NCBI GenBank assembly: GCA_013388525.1
Contig: JACAFA010000171.1
Location: 1-49,932 of the forward strand
Direction of reading: 5' to 3'
Length of the DNA: 49,932 nt
Source: Ignavibacteriaceae bacterium
GTDB lineage: Bacteria > Bacteroidota > Ignavibacteria > Ignavibacteriales > Ignavibacteriaceae
In this document: piece after piece, positions 16,961 to 26,455 of the stretch
Numbering within the stretch: position 1 is the stretch's first letter
Layout of the letters: each line of letters opens with the position of its first letter
The notes under the pieces: generated by a model
Databases searched by the model: none
What the model was told of the DNA's origin: nothing
Seen by the model: the letters and a program-made list of their open reading frames with translations, nothing else
Program-made: the position numbers and the translations under genes

Positions 16961-19534
16961 ATGAGTAAAATCTATACCTTCATTTTTTCGATAGTTCTCC
17001 TTCTATCGTTCGTAACTTACTCGCAGACATATAAACTTAGCGGCAATGTTACGAGTGAAAATACTGGAGAACCCTTAATCGGAGCGAACGTTTATATCAA
17101 AGTCTTAAACTTAGGTGCTGTGACCGATATGAACGGGAAGTACGAAGTTTCTAAAATTCCTAAAGGTACTTATGAGTTAACAATTAGTTTTGTTGGCTAC
17201 ATAAGTAGAACAGAGAACATAAATGTTTCTGCTGATATTGTATTTAATATAGCGTTAAAGGAAAGCCCTGTATTACTTCAGGAAGCAGTAGTTCAAAGTA
17301 CAAGGGCAACTCTGAGAGAAACACCGGTGGCGTTTACACAGGTTGAAGGCGAAGAAATTGAATTTAAACTTGCATCCCGGGATCTGCCTCAGGTATTAAA
17401 TGTAACACCCAGTTTATACTCCTCACCACAAGGTGGTGGTGCAGGCGATGCAAATTTGGTTGTTAGAGGTTTTAATCAAAGAAACATTGCAATAATGATT
17501 AATGGTGTGCCTGTAAATGATATGGAAAATGGCTGGGTATATTGGTCTAACTGGGCTGGATTAGGTGATGTAACTCAGGATATTCAGATACAAAGAGGAC
17601 TTGGAGCTTCACCTTATTCAGTCAGTTCAATCGGCGGAGTTGTAAACGTTTTAACTTTTGGTGCAGGTGGAAGAAAAGAATTCTCAAAGTTAAAACAGGA
17701 AATCGGTTCTGATGGTCTTTCCAAAACATCTTTTGCTTTTTCATCGATGCTCAGTCAAAGTGTAGGATTAACTGCACTCGTATCACGTAAATTATGGGAT
17801 GGTTATTCACAAGGATTATACCTTGACGAATACACTTACTTTTTATCTCTCGGTGGAGTATTCGGGAACCATTCGTTAGAATTAACTGGTGTTGGCTCAC
17901 CACAGGAACATGGTCAGAGAACTTCTCAACAAACCATCGATCGCTGGAATTCTTATGGTAAAACTCATAACTTCAATTACGGATATTTATTTGATGAACC
18001 ATTAAATGAGAGGATTAATAAATACCATAAGCCTCAATGGAATTTAAGCTGGAACTGGCAGACAAGTGAATCCTCAATTTTATCAACCATTGCATATTTT
18101 TCGTGGGGTAATGGTTATGGTTCCGGACCGCTTGGTTCATCCTTTTCAACAACTGCTTCAGGTTATGTAGATTTTGATGCTGCGTGGGCAGGTAACCAGA
18201 ATATTGACTCAACATATTCTACTACATTACGAAGATCGACAAGGATTCTAAGAAACTCAGTTAATAATCATTTTTGGACTGGGCTACTTTCCACCTTTAA
18301 TACGCAGCTTTCCGATATGTTCAAGCTTACTTTTGGAATTGATGGAAGATATTATTTAGGAGAACACTACAGAGAAGTTAGAAATTTATTAGGTGGTGGG
18401 TATTATGCTGACGTTAGAAGTAACGGATCTCAAAGAGATGTAAACAAGGATCCACTTGCAATTGCAAGAACCGGAGATGTAGTTGATTATAATAACGATG
18501 GAAAAGTTACTTTGTACGGAGGATTTGCTCAAATTGAATATAATAACGGAACCATAAGTGCATTTTTAAACGCATCCGGTTCTCAAACAGGATACCAAAG
18601 GATTGATTATTTTAATTTCCTGGATAGCGATCCTGAACAAACGACCGAGTGGCAAAATTTCTTCGGATATACTGTAAAAGGTGGATTGAACTATAATTTT
18701 GACCAGCACAACAACATTTTTGCAAATGCTGGTTATTTCTCTAAAGCTCCTATTTTTGACAATGTATTTGATTTTGCAAATAATGTTTATGATGATGCCG
18801 TGAATGAAAAAATTCTTGGTGTGGAACTTGGCTATGGCTTTGCAACTCCTGCTGTTGCTTTCAACATCAATGGATTTTTCACAAACTGGAGTGATAGAGC
18901 AATTAGCCAAACGATTACTGTTGGAGGAATTTACGACATACAAGCAAATATAGTTGGTGCAGAGCAGCAACACATTGGTGCTGAATTCGAAGGAAGATGG
19001 AAACCACTTAGAAATCTAGAATTTGGCGGAATGTTTTCCTGGTCTGAAAATAAATTTCAGAACGACGTAAGTGCAAGATTATATCCTGAAGAGGATCCTT
19101 CACAGATCGTTGAAATTAATTCTTATGTTAAAGATCTTTATGTAAGTGACTTCCCAATGACAACCGCTGCGATTTATATGGATTATAAATATGAATTAGG
19201 AACAGGCTCTTCGTTAATATTCAATCCGGAATATAAATTGTTCAGCAGATACTATGCTGTATTTAATCCTGATAACCGCACAAACCCCGATGATAAAGCG
19301 CAGTCCTGGAGAATTCCGGATTATTATATCTTTGATGTTCATACAGCTTATGAAGTGCTGTTAACTAATTTCTTTGTTAAGAAATTTATCTTTGGATTCC
19401 ATGTATTCAATATTTTGAACACAAAGAATTACATAACAGATGCCACTGATGGTAGTGATCATTCTAATAACTCTGCAAGAGTATGGTATGGCAGAGACAG
19501 ATGGTATAATGCTAGTTTTACGTTTGAGTTTTAA
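16961..19534 (+). CDS. TonB-dependent outer-membrane receptor with carboxypeptidase-regulatory-like domain
   Basis: Outer-membrane active transporter of 857 residues. Order: signal peptide (1-~21, ending TYSQ), a CarboxypepD_reg-like beta-sandwich (~24-105, with GEPLIGANVYI and GTYELTISFVGY), a plug (~120-235, with NVTPSLYSSPQGG, VVRGFNQRNIAIMINGVPVNDME and GGVVNVLTFG), and a 22-strand barrel ending in the terminal aromatic FTFEF. The ATG has a strong site (AAAGGAGAGG). It lacks a neighbouring SusD gene, so it is not a SusCD pair; siderophore, cobalamin or oligomer import are all possible. The N-terminal domain type is typical of Bacteroidota. A terminator follows the stop by about 20 bases. 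Confidence 0.92.
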   Translation: MSKIYTFIFSIVLLLSFVTYSQTYKLSGNVTSENTGEPLIGANVYIKVLNLGAVTDMNGKYEVSKIPKGTYELTISFVGYISRTENINVSADIVFNIALKESPVLLQEAVVQSTRATLRETPVAFTQVEGEEIEFKLASRDLPQVLNVTPSLYSSPQGGGAGDANLVVRGFNQRNIAIMINGVPVNDMENGWVYWSNWAGLGDVTQDIQIQRGLGASPYSVSSIGGVVNVLTFGAGGRKEFSKLKQEIGSDGLSKTSFAFSSMLSQSVGLTALVSRKLWDGYSQGLYLDEYTYFLSLGGVFGNHSLELTGVGSPQEHGQRTSQQTIDRWNSYGKTHNFNYGYLFDEPLNERINKYHKPQWNLSWNWQTSESSILSTIAYFSWGNGYGSGPLGSSFSTTASGYVDFDAAWAGNQNIDSTYSTTLRRSTRILRNSVNNHFWTGLLSTFNTQLSDMFKLTFGIDGRYYLGEHYREVRNLLGGGYYADVRSNGSQRDVNKDPLAIARTGDVVDYNNDGKVTLYGGFAQIEYNNGTISAFLNASGSQTGYQRIDYFNFLDSDPEQTTEWQNFFGYTVKGGLNYNFDQHNNIFANAGYFSKAPIFDNVFDFANNVYDDAVNEKILGVELGYGFATPAVAFNINGFFTNWSDRAISQTITVGGIYDIQANIVGAEQQHIGAEFEGRWKPLRNLEFGGMFSWSENKFQNDVSARLYPEEDPSQIVEINSYVKDLYVSDFPMTTAAIYMDYKYELGTGSSLIFNPEYKLFSRYYAVFNPDNRTNPDDKAQSWRIPDYYIFDVHTAYEVLLTNFFVKKFIFGFHVFNILNTKNYITDATDGSDHSNNSARVWYGRDRWYNASFTFEF

Positions 19535-19552
19535 AAAACTATCGGTGTGATA

Positions 19553-19590
19553 AAAAGAGGCTGTCTCAAAAGGGCAGCCTTTTTTATTTT
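19553..19590. terminator. Bidirectional terminator between the TonB receptor and lepB
   Basis: AGGCTG (19558-19563) pairs with CAGCCT (19575-19580), extendable by one wobble and one GC pair. A5 precedes and T6 follows the stem, so it can end transcription on both strands of this convergent pair. Confidence 0.8.
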
Positions 19591-19595
19591 CATAG

Positions 19596-19628
19596 AGAGA
19601 TACTATCGCTTTGAGCGATAGTATCTCT
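19596..19628. repeat. Perfect 15-bp hairpin with a 3-nt loop
   Basis: The arm AGAGATACTATCGCT (19596-19610) and its exact reverse complement (19614-19628) flank the loop TTG. It sits between the bidirectional terminator and the lepB stop. There is no T-run on either side, so it is not a standard terminator. It shares ATAGTATC with the inverted repeat at 1611-1641, which could indicate a dispersed palindromic repeat. Confidence 0.75.
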
Positions 19629-19635
19629 TAAAATA

Positions 19636-20607
19636 TCAATGCAAAAGAAGTAAAATCCTGTCAGTTCTGATTGAACCGAGAAGCTTGAAAAGTTGTGAGA
19701 AAGGAATATCTCTATCCCATGAAAACAAAATAATGAATGCTTCACCAACAACCATATCTCTTGCAACTAATCCCCAAAACCTGCTGTCAAGACTATCATC
19801 TCTGTTATCGCCCATCATAAAGTAATAATCTTTCTTAAATGTATAAGATGAAACCGGATTGCCTTTAATGGTAACAACGCCATTTCTGATTTCAACAACT
19901 CTTTCTCCAAATTCCCGGTCAATAATTGTACGCCATTGCTCAACATTATATTTATTCAATGGCATAGTCATACCTTTCTTTGGAATTACAAGGGGACCAT
20001 AATTATCTTCATTCCAGGGCATTCCCTTAGGAAAGATTCTTGGTTCAGCAATTCCTCGCGGAACAGGTTTTAGAAAGCTGCCATATCTTCCCTTATAATA
20101 TTTAATGAAAGGAGGTCTCCAGAATTCTTTTCCATTTACAAAAACTACTTTGTCTCTTATTTCAAGTGTATCACCGGGAACACCAATACATCTTTTTACA
20201 TAATTTACTCCGCGCTCAGTTGCAAAAAGTTGATCGCGATCTCCGGGGTATTCAAACACAACTATATCTTTCGCTTTCGGTTCTTTAAATGCAGGAAGCC
20301 GGAAGAATGGAATTTCAATTTGTGTGAATGGGATGTACTTTGGTGAAGCTGATCCGTAAATAAATTTATTTACAAGAACAAAATCCCCTACCAGTATAGT
20401 GTCTTCCATTGAGCCGGTTGGTATTCTTGTATTCTGAATGACAAAAGTGATTATAAAGAATGCTGCAATCGCTGCCCAGAAAAGCTGTCTGAAAAATTCA
20501 ATTACTTTCTCAATAAAAGTTTCAGGTTTTTTTCTTTCTTTCTTCTTCCAGAATAAAATTTTTTTTGATTTTGTTTCAGAGTCTTTCTGTGTTGTTTTAT
20601 CATTCAT
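19636..20607 (-). CDS. lepB: Signal peptidase I
   Basis: Membrane-bound Ser/Lys peptidase that removes signal peptides on the periplasmic side. After a charged cytoplasmic N-terminus rich in Lys there is one membrane segment (~41-57). The catalytic Ser is in RIPTGSM (S66) and the general base Lys in YVKRCIGVPGDTLEI (K138). The C-terminal box MMGDNRDDSLDSRFWG is complete. At 323 residues it is longer than the E. coli-type minimum, with an insertion between the catalytic boxes and the last box, as in many Bacteroidota. It lies 143 bases downstream of the M23 peptidase gene on the same strand. Confidence 0.93.
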   Translation of the reverse strand: MNDKTTQKDSETKSKKILFWKKKERKKPETFIEKVIEFFRQLFWAAIAAFFIITFVIQNTRIPTGSMEDTILVGDFVLVNKFIYGSASPKYIPFTQIEIPFFRLPAFKEPKAKDIVVFEYPGDRDQLFATERGVNYVKRCIGVPGDTLEIRDKVVFVNGKEFWRPPFIKYYKGRYGSFLKPVPRGIAEPRIFPKGMPWNEDNYGPLVIPKKGMTMPLNKYNVEQWRTIIDREFGERVVEIRNGVVTIKGNPVSSYTFKKDYYFMMGDNRDDSLDSRFWGLVARDMVVGEAFIILFSWDRDIPFSQLFKLLGSIRTDRILLLLH

Positions 20608-20750
20608 AAAAATTTAAAAGTTTATATTTGAAATTTTGCGTGTAGCGCTGTAAAAGATTTTAAAAGCGGTGTGAAATATACGTTCTTTAGTTAATATTTG
20701 AAGCCTATATTTTATGGTAATTTTAGTCTGTTCCGGAAAGGTAAATAAAC

Positions 20751-22025
20751 TTAAACAGGTTTTTGCGCAACAAGAATTTCTGTTTCGCTCAATCGTTTTA
20801 TCAGGCTGTCTCTCAGAATTTCGAAATCAGCTATCAGCTCTTTTTTAACAGGATGAGACGGTGGTACTTCAACTTTTAATGCATCAACCGGCTTTCCACT
20901 AACATAAAATCTGTAACAAAGATGTGGTCCGGTTGCTAATCCTGTGCTTCCAACATAGCCAATAACCTGACTTTGCTGCACGTGCGAACCTTTTTTCATT
21001 CCCTTAGCAAATCGGGACATATGAAGATACATAGTAGTATAAACTGAGTTATGCCTGATTTTAATATAGTTGCCATTCCCTCGACTGTATCCAATTTCAG
21101 TGATATAACCATCACCGGTTGTTCTTATTGGAGTTCCGGTTGGTGCAGCATAGTCGGTTCCGTAGTGTGGTCTGTTTGATTTTAACACCGGATGAAATCT
21201 TTTATTAGTATATCTTGAACTAATCCTACTGAATTCAAGCGGAGCTTTTAAAAATGCTTTTCTTAAGCTGTTGCCGTTTTGATCAAAATACTGGGAAGCA
21301 TTATCCTGGGTAAAAGGAATAGCATAAAAATCTTTTCCGTTATGAAAAAAATGGGCGGCTTTAATTTCACCAATTGCAAAAAATTTATTATCAACATATA
21401 GTTCTTCATAAATCACTTTAAATCTATCGTCTTTTTGAAGATGGTAAAAATCAATCTGCCAGGCAAAAATCTGGGATAGTTTTATTGCAAGTTCCGGAGT
21501 TGCTTCTGCATTCATAAGTGATACATAAAGCGATTGTTCAATTGTAGCTGATTTTTGGTTTTCTCTTACTACTATTTCTTTTTCACTCTCGTAGACATTA
21601 ATTGAATCTCTCAAATCAAAAACAACAAAATGTCTCGGGTTTTTCTCGTAAACAAGGTATGCTAATGTATTTACAGAATCATCGTTGGTATAAATGTGAT
21701 ATAAATTTCCTGCTACAATTTTTTTCACATCAAAGACTTCTTTGGCTTTATCAATAATCCTCGCTAAATCCGTTCCCGGAACATTGAACTTTAACAGGAT
21801 ATCGGACAGAGTTTGATTTTTTCCGACATAATATGTTTGTTGTTCCAATGAATCAGAGCAAAAACCAAAACTATTAAGTCTGGATTCCTGAGTTACCGGT
21901 GGTGATTGTTTCAATTTGGGGTCAGAACATTTAGTCCAACCAAACGCCAGAATGGAAAGACATAATATTCTTACTAAAAAATAAGATGTAAGAAAGAATT
22001 TATTTGGATGTCTGCTTCGCTTCAA
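20751..22025 (-). CDS. M23-family peptidoglycan endopeptidase (MepM-like), membrane-anchored
   Basis: Likely cuts peptide cross-links in the periplasm. The 424-residue protein has an N-terminal hydrophobic anchor (~11-30), a LysM/OapA-like segment (~65-112, YYVGKNQTLSDILLKF), a linker domain and a C-terminal LytM domain. Zinc ligands: H287 and D291 (HYGTD), H335 (MYLHM) and then GPHLC with H368. The second His of the usual HxH is Cys370, a possible substitute ligand. The only in-frame start upstream of the anchor is TTG at 22025, without a ribosome-binding site, so the exact start is uncertain. The gene is divergent from the DASS transporter gene. Confidence 0.85.
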   Translation of the reverse strand: MKRSRHPNKFFLTSYFLVRILCLSILAFGWTKCSDPKLKQSPPVTQESRLNSFGFCSDSLEQQTYYVGKNQTLSDILLKFNVPGTDLARIIDKAKEVFDVKKIVAGNLYHIYTNDDSVNTLAYLVYEKNPRHFVVFDLRDSINVYESEKEIVVRENQKSATIEQSLYVSLMNAEATPELAIKLSQIFAWQIDFYHLQKDDRFKVIYEELYVDNKFFAIGEIKAAHFFHNGKDFYAIPFTQDNASQYFDQNGNSLRKAFLKAPLEFSRISSRYTNKRFHPVLKSNRPHYGTDYAAPTGTPIRTTGDGYITEIGYSRGNGNYIKIRHNSVYTTMYLHMSRFAKGMKKGSHVQQSQVIGYVGSTGLATGPHLCYRFYVSGKPVDALKVEVPPSHPVKKELIADFEILRDSLIKRLSETEILVAQKPV

Positions 22026-22176
22026 TCAGCTACAATTATTGATAAAATTCAGAACAAACTTAGCTTAATTTTTAAAGCAATACAATCTGATAGCTGAAAG
22101 TTTTTATTTTTTCAGTTTAAAAAAATTCTTTCTGTTTCATTAAATATTTATTTTGTTATTAAGTTATTTATCACTT

Positions 22177-23673
22177 ATGCAAACAAATAAAAAGATTGGA
22201 TTCTTTCTTGCCGTAATTGCATTTACTTTAATAGTTTTGCTTGGAGATCTTGATCCGACAAAACCTCTCGTAAATATTATGGCTGCAATTGCCGTCTTAA
22301 TGGCGATACTCTGGATTACTGAAGCAATTCCTCTGGCTGCTACTTCATTAATTCCTTTAATATTTTTTCCGATAACCCGAATATTATCAACTGAAGAAAT
22401 CGCTTCTTCCTATATCAACTCAATAATTTTTCTTTTCCTTGGCGGCTTTCTGATTGCAATTGCGATGGAAGAATGGTCTTTACATAAAAGAATTGCTTTA
22501 AAGATTATCACCATATTCGGTGGTAGTCCTGTTTCAATTATACTTGGATTTATGCTATCGGGAGCTTTGCTTTCGATGTGGATTTCAAACACAGCAACGG
22601 CTCTTATGCTGATTCCAATTGGTTTAGCCGTTGTTCAAAAGCTTGAAAATCAATTTGGAATTGAAAAGACTCACAGCTTTACTGTTTCTTTACTTTTATC
22701 TATTGCTTATTCCAGTACACTTGGGGGGATTGCAACATTAATTGGTACACCACCTAATTTGGTTATGGTAAAAATGCTTAGTGTTCTCTTTCCCGAAGCT
22801 CCTGAAATATCTTTTGGCAACTGGATGATTTTGGCATTACCTGTTTCTATACTTATGCTCTGTGTGGTTGCGGTTCTGCTGACAAAAGTGTTATTCAAAG
22901 TTGACAAAGATATCATGCTTGAAAAGAAATTTATCAGGGATGAATATAAATCACTCGGAAATATTTCCTTTGAAGAGAAAGCTGTAAGTGTTGTGTTTTT
23001 TGTTACAGCGTTGCTCTGGATTTTTAGAAGCGATATTCTGCTGGGATTCACCACCATTCCCGGCTGGTCAAACCTTTTACCAACCGCTGATTTTATTAAT
23101 GATGGAACTGTTGCAATTACAATGGCATTCATTCTGTTTTTAATTCCATCAAAATCCGGTAAAAGAGCTTTACTGGACCAGACTTCTTTTAGTAAAGTTC
23201 CTTGGGCAATAATACTTTTATTCGGTGGTGGTTTTGCACTTGCGAAAGGTTTTAGTTCTACCGGACTTTCAATCTATATTGGTGAGCAGCTGACAGGTCT
23301 GCATTCTGTTTCGCCATTCCTTATCGTTGTGGTTACAGCATTTATGGTTAGTTTTTTAACCGAGCTTACTTCAAATACCGCAGTAACGCAGATGCTTCTT
23401 CCTATTGTAGCATCTGTATCTATTGGTATCGGAATGAATCCTTTAATATTAATGATAACAGTTACAATATCTGCTTCAATGGCTTTTATGCTTCCTGTAG
23501 CAACTCCACCGAATACCATAATTTTTGCAGGCGGCAGAATAAAAATAATTGAAATGGCAAAAACCGGTTTTGCACTTAATATAATCGGGGTGATAATCGT
23601 TAGTATGCTTGTATATTTTTTTGGTGACTTAATTTTTGATCTCGGATCGTTTCCTGCCTGGGCTAATCCTTAA
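22177..23673 (+). CDS. Sodium:dicarboxylate/anion symporter, DASS (SLC13) family
   Basis: Inner-membrane secondary transporter of about 498 residues with some 11-12 hydrophobic segments. The two signature Ser-Asn-Thr hairpin tips that bind sodium and substrate are present: WISNTATALMLIP (~residue 137) and LTSNTAVTQMLLP (~402). Both are complete. Family members import succinate, malate, fumarate or sulfate with Na+. The sequence alone does not choose, although the general pattern is closer to dicarboxylate carriers. I use ATG 22177 (MQTNKKIGFF); an upstream in-frame TTG at 22153 gives a less plausible N-terminus. Confidence 0.88.
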   Translation: MQTNKKIGFFLAVIAFTLIVLLGDLDPTKPLVNIMAAIAVLMAILWITEAIPLAATSLIPLIFFPITRILSTEEIASSYINSIIFLFLGGFLIAIAMEEWSLHKRIALKIITIFGGSPVSIILGFMLSGALLSMWISNTATALMLIPIGLAVVQKLENQFGIEKTHSFTVSLLLSIAYSSTLGGIATLIGTPPNLVMVKMLSVLFPEAPEISFGNWMILALPVSILMLCVVAVLLTKVLFKVDKDIMLEKKFIRDEYKSLGNISFEEKAVSVVFFVTALLWIFRSDILLGFTTIPGWSNLLPTADFINDGTVAITMAFILFLIPSKSGKRALLDQTSFSKVPWAIILLFGGGFALAKGFSSTGLSIYIGEQLTGLHSVSPFLIVVVTAFMVSFLTELTSNTAVTQMLLPIVASVSIGIGMNPLILMITVTISASMAFMLPVATPPNTIIFAGGRIKIIEMAKTGFALNIIGVIIVSMLVYFFGDLIFDLGSFPAWANP

Positions 23674-23691
23674 AATTATTTTAATTGTAAA

Positions 23692-24003
23692 ATGATTCTA
23701 TATAGTGTAACAGTTACAATTGAACGGGAAGTTGAAGATTCCTGGTTAAAGTGGATGAGAGAAAAACATATTAAAGATGTTATGAATACCGGTTACTTTT
23801 TAAATTACGAAATACAAAAACTTATATTTCCGGAAACATCCACAGATAAATCAACTTACACAATTACCTATAAGTTATCATCTCTTGAACAATACTATGA
23901 ATATCAGAAGAAAGAAGCCCCTCGTTTACAGAAGGAACATAGTGGAAAATTTTCAGGAAAATTTACGGCAAGTCGTGCAGTCTATCAGTTAATTTCCGGA
24001 TAA
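23692..24003 (+). CDS. DUF4286 family protein
   Basis: This protein of 103 residues has a ferredoxin-like alternating pattern: MILYSVTVTIEREVEDSWLKWM at the start, then HIKDVMNTGYF and a final GKFSGKFTASRAVYQL. This matches the DUF4286 family common in Bacteroidota, of unknown function. It is soluble, without signal peptide. It lies 18 bases after the transporter gene and is probably co-transcribed. Confidence 0.75.
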   Translation: MILYSVTVTIEREVEDSWLKWMREKHIKDVMNTGYFLNYEIQKLIFPETSTDKSTYTITYKLSSLEQYYEYQKKEAPRLQKEHSGKFSGKFTASRAVYQLISG

Positions 24004-24083
24004 AACCGGAAGTTAGTGTTGCTAATTTGTTCCTTATTTTTTAAACTGATCAGGAAATTATTTGTTTTAGTAAAGATTTAGAA

Positions 24084-24506
24084 ATGAATTCTTACTTTAA
24101 AAATATAATTCTGTTCCTGGTAGTTTCAATCATCATAATTTCCTGCAGGGAAGAGATAATTCCGCCGGATAATTTTGTAGGAAGAATAAATGATCCGGTT
24201 CAATTAAGTGAACGCAATTCTTATATCTTACTGTTGAACGCAAATAATTTTACGATGGATTTAAAGGTTCCGATTTATTTCAACTCAGTTAAAACCCGAT
24301 TCAACGCAACTTTGGTTGAATATCAGTCAGGTTATGCAAGAATAAGTGTCCAGGATTTTAACACTACAGAAAAATTCAGATTTTTTATCGCAGAGGATGT
24401 TGCCTATCACACAGAACTCCTTGATGGATTTGTTCCCACAACTTTATTTATTCATACTGAAAATTTTAGCGGTAAGTTGAAAATAGAATTCAGAAAAATT
24501 TTTTAG
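24084..24506 (+). CDS. Small lipoprotein of unknown function
   Basis: This protein of 140 residues starts with a signal sequence ending in a lipobox-like SIIIISC (Cys21), so it is probably lipidated. The remaining ~119 residues are predicted beta-rich and have no motif I recognise. The last part (TTLFIHTENFSGKLKIEFRKIF) is hydrophobic/aromatic alternating. It stands between DUF4286 and pepF with gaps of 80 and 113 bases. No function is assigned. Confidence 0.65.
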   Translation: MNSYFKNIILFLVVSIIIISCREEIIPPDNFVGRINDPVQLSERNSYILLLNANNFTMDLKVPIYFNSVKTRFNATLVEYQSGYARISVQDFNTTEKFRFFIAEDVAYHTELLDGFVPTTLFIHTENFSGKLKIEFRKIF

Positions 24507-24619
24507 TTATATTTTCTGGCGGGTTAATAAGCATAAATTTTCTTATCTTTTCCACCCTGAATTCAGTTAACTTATAAATTAACCATTCAACATAAACTCA
24601 AGAAATAATTTTTATAATT

Positions 24620-26455
24620 ATGTACGACAACAAATTCTATCAGGTAGCAATAGCAAGCAAAAGTATTCCGGAAAGAACAGAGATAAGCGAAAAATATAAA
24701 TGGAACTTAACTGATATTTTTAACAGTGATGAGGAATGGGAAGAAGTTTTTAAAGCCGTGTCTGATAAAATATCGGGCTATCAAAATTTTGAAGGAAAAC
24801 TTGCTGAGAGTGCTGATAACCTGCTTGCCTGTTTCCGTTTTGATGAAGAAATAAACATAAAGCTGGACCAGCTTCATCTTTATGCTATGCTTTCAAAAGA
24901 CAGTGATATGAGAGTCGGGAAGTACAATTCTATGGATGACAGGATAAAGTCACTTTATGCTAAAGTAGGTGCGGCAAGTTCTTTCATTCGTCCGGAGCTT
25001 TTGCAAATTCCTGATAAAAAGCTGCTTGATATGATTGAGTCAAATGAAAACCTGAAACTTTATAAACATAGTATTGATGATCTTCTTCGTTCAAAAAAGC
25101 ATACTCTCTCGAACAATGAAGAAAAAATTCTTGCAATGGCTTCCGAACTGACACAAACGCCTTATAATACTTTTTCTATTTTTACGAATGCTGATATGAA
25201 AATGCCATTCGTTAAGGATGAAACCGGCGAAGTTACGGAGCTATCACATGGAAGATATTATTCAGCCATGTATTCAAAAGATAGAAGTTACAGGGAGAGA
25301 GTATTCAAATCTTATCTTGGAACATACAAAAGTTATCTAAATACTCTCACTGTTTTATTTAGCGGAAATCTGAAGACAAATATTTTTAACGCACGTGCAA
25401 GAAATTTCAACTCGGCACTTGAAGCTGCACTGCATAAGAATAATATCCCCGTATCAGTTTATCATAATCTTATTGATTCAGCAAACAAAAATCTTCAACC
25501 GATGTATCGCTGGGCAGGATTAAAGAAAAAACTTCTCGGGATAGAAATACTATGTCCGTATGATGTTTACGTTACGGTTTTCAATTCTCATAACGAAAAA
25601 AAATATTCTTATGAAGAAGGAGTTGAGATTGTTTTAAACTCACTAAAAATTATGGGCGATGACTATCTTTCTTCGCTCAACAAAGCATTTAATAACAGAT
25701 GGATTGATGTATTCGAAACAAAAGCAAAGAGAAGTGGTGCTTACTCCTCCGGTACAACATTCGGCGTACATCCTTATGTTTTGCTTAACTGGACTGATCT
25801 TCTGAATGATGTTTTTACTCTTACTCACGAGATGGGTCACAATATGCATTCATATTACACAGGACTGAAACAACCCTATCCTTACGCTAACTATTCAATA
25901 TTTCTTGCTGAAGTTGCTTCAACTTTTAATGAATCACTTTTACTCGATTACCTGCTGGAAATTGCAGCAAGCAGAGAAGAAAAACTTTTCCTGCTGGAGA
26001 GATATCTGAACAATCTTACCGCAACTTTCTACAGGCAGGTTATGTTTGCTGAGTTTGAAATGATTGTTTACGATAGGACGGAGAAAGGAGAATCTCTGAC
26101 TTCAGAAGTTCTGAGTGAGTTATATAAAAGCATTTATCAAAAATATTGGGGCTCCGATATGTTTGTTCCTGAAGAGGAGCAATATACGTGGGCAAGAATA
26201 CCTCACTTTTATTATAACTTTTATGTTTACCAGTATGCAACCGGTTTTGCTGCTTCCGAAGTTCTCGCCAAAAATGTAAAAACTGAAGGAGAGCCGGCTG
26301 TCAGAAAATATCTGAATTTTTTACAAGCAGGAAGCTCTGATTATCCGATCAATATACTTACTGCCGCAGGTGTGAATATGAACTCGCCCGAACCAGTTAA
26401 AGCAGTTAGTGAAAGGATGAACCGGGTTTTAGATGAAATGGAAGGATTATTATGA
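24620..26455 (+). CDS. pepF: Oligoendopeptidase F (M3B family)
   Basis: Cytoplasmic zinc oligopeptidase that trims short peptides. The 611-residue length and the order of blocks match the PepF family: WNLTDIF near the N-terminus, then the zinc motif LTHEMGHNMHSYY (H403, E404, H407), with the following FLAEVASTFNE giving the third ligand. The C-terminal FYVYQYATGFAASEVLA segment is also typical. Its last bases overlap the ATG of the IMPDH/GMPR-type gene by 4 nt (ATGA), so the two are translationally coupled, an unusual partnership. Confidence 0.92.
   Translation: MYDNKFYQVAIASKSIPERTEISEKYKWNLTDIFNSDEEWEEVFKAVSDKISGYQNFEGKLAESADNLLACFRFDEEINIKLDQLHLYAMLSKDSDMRVGKYNSMDDRIKSLYAKVGAASSFIRPELLQIPDKKLLDMIESNENLKLYKHSIDDLLRSKKHTLSNNEEKILAMASELTQTPYNTFSIFTNADMKMPFVKDETGEVTELSHGRYYSAMYSKDRSYRERVFKSYLGTYKSYLNTLTVLFSGNLKTNIFNARARNFNSALEAALHKNNIPVSVYHNLIDSANKNLQPMYRWAGLKKKLLGIEILCPYDVYVTVFNSHNEKKYSYEEGVEIVLNSLKIMGDDYLSSLNKAFNNRWIDVFETKAKRSGAYSSGTTFGVHPYVLLNWTDLLNDVFTLTHEMGHNMHSYYTGLKQPYPYANYSIFLAEVASTFNESLLLDYLLEIAASREEKLFLLERYLNNLTATFYRQVMFAEFEMIVYDRTEKGESLTSEVLSELYKSIYQKYWGSDMFVPEEEQYTWARIPHFYYNFYVYQYATGFAASEVLAKNVKTEGEPAVRKYLNFLQAGSSDYPINILTAAGVNMNSPEPVKAVSERMNRVLDEMEGLL

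Noticed and set aside
16961..19534. SusC-type polysaccharide-uptake assignment for the TonB receptor
   Set aside because: No SusD-like gene follows, and a terminator comes directly after the receptor gene.
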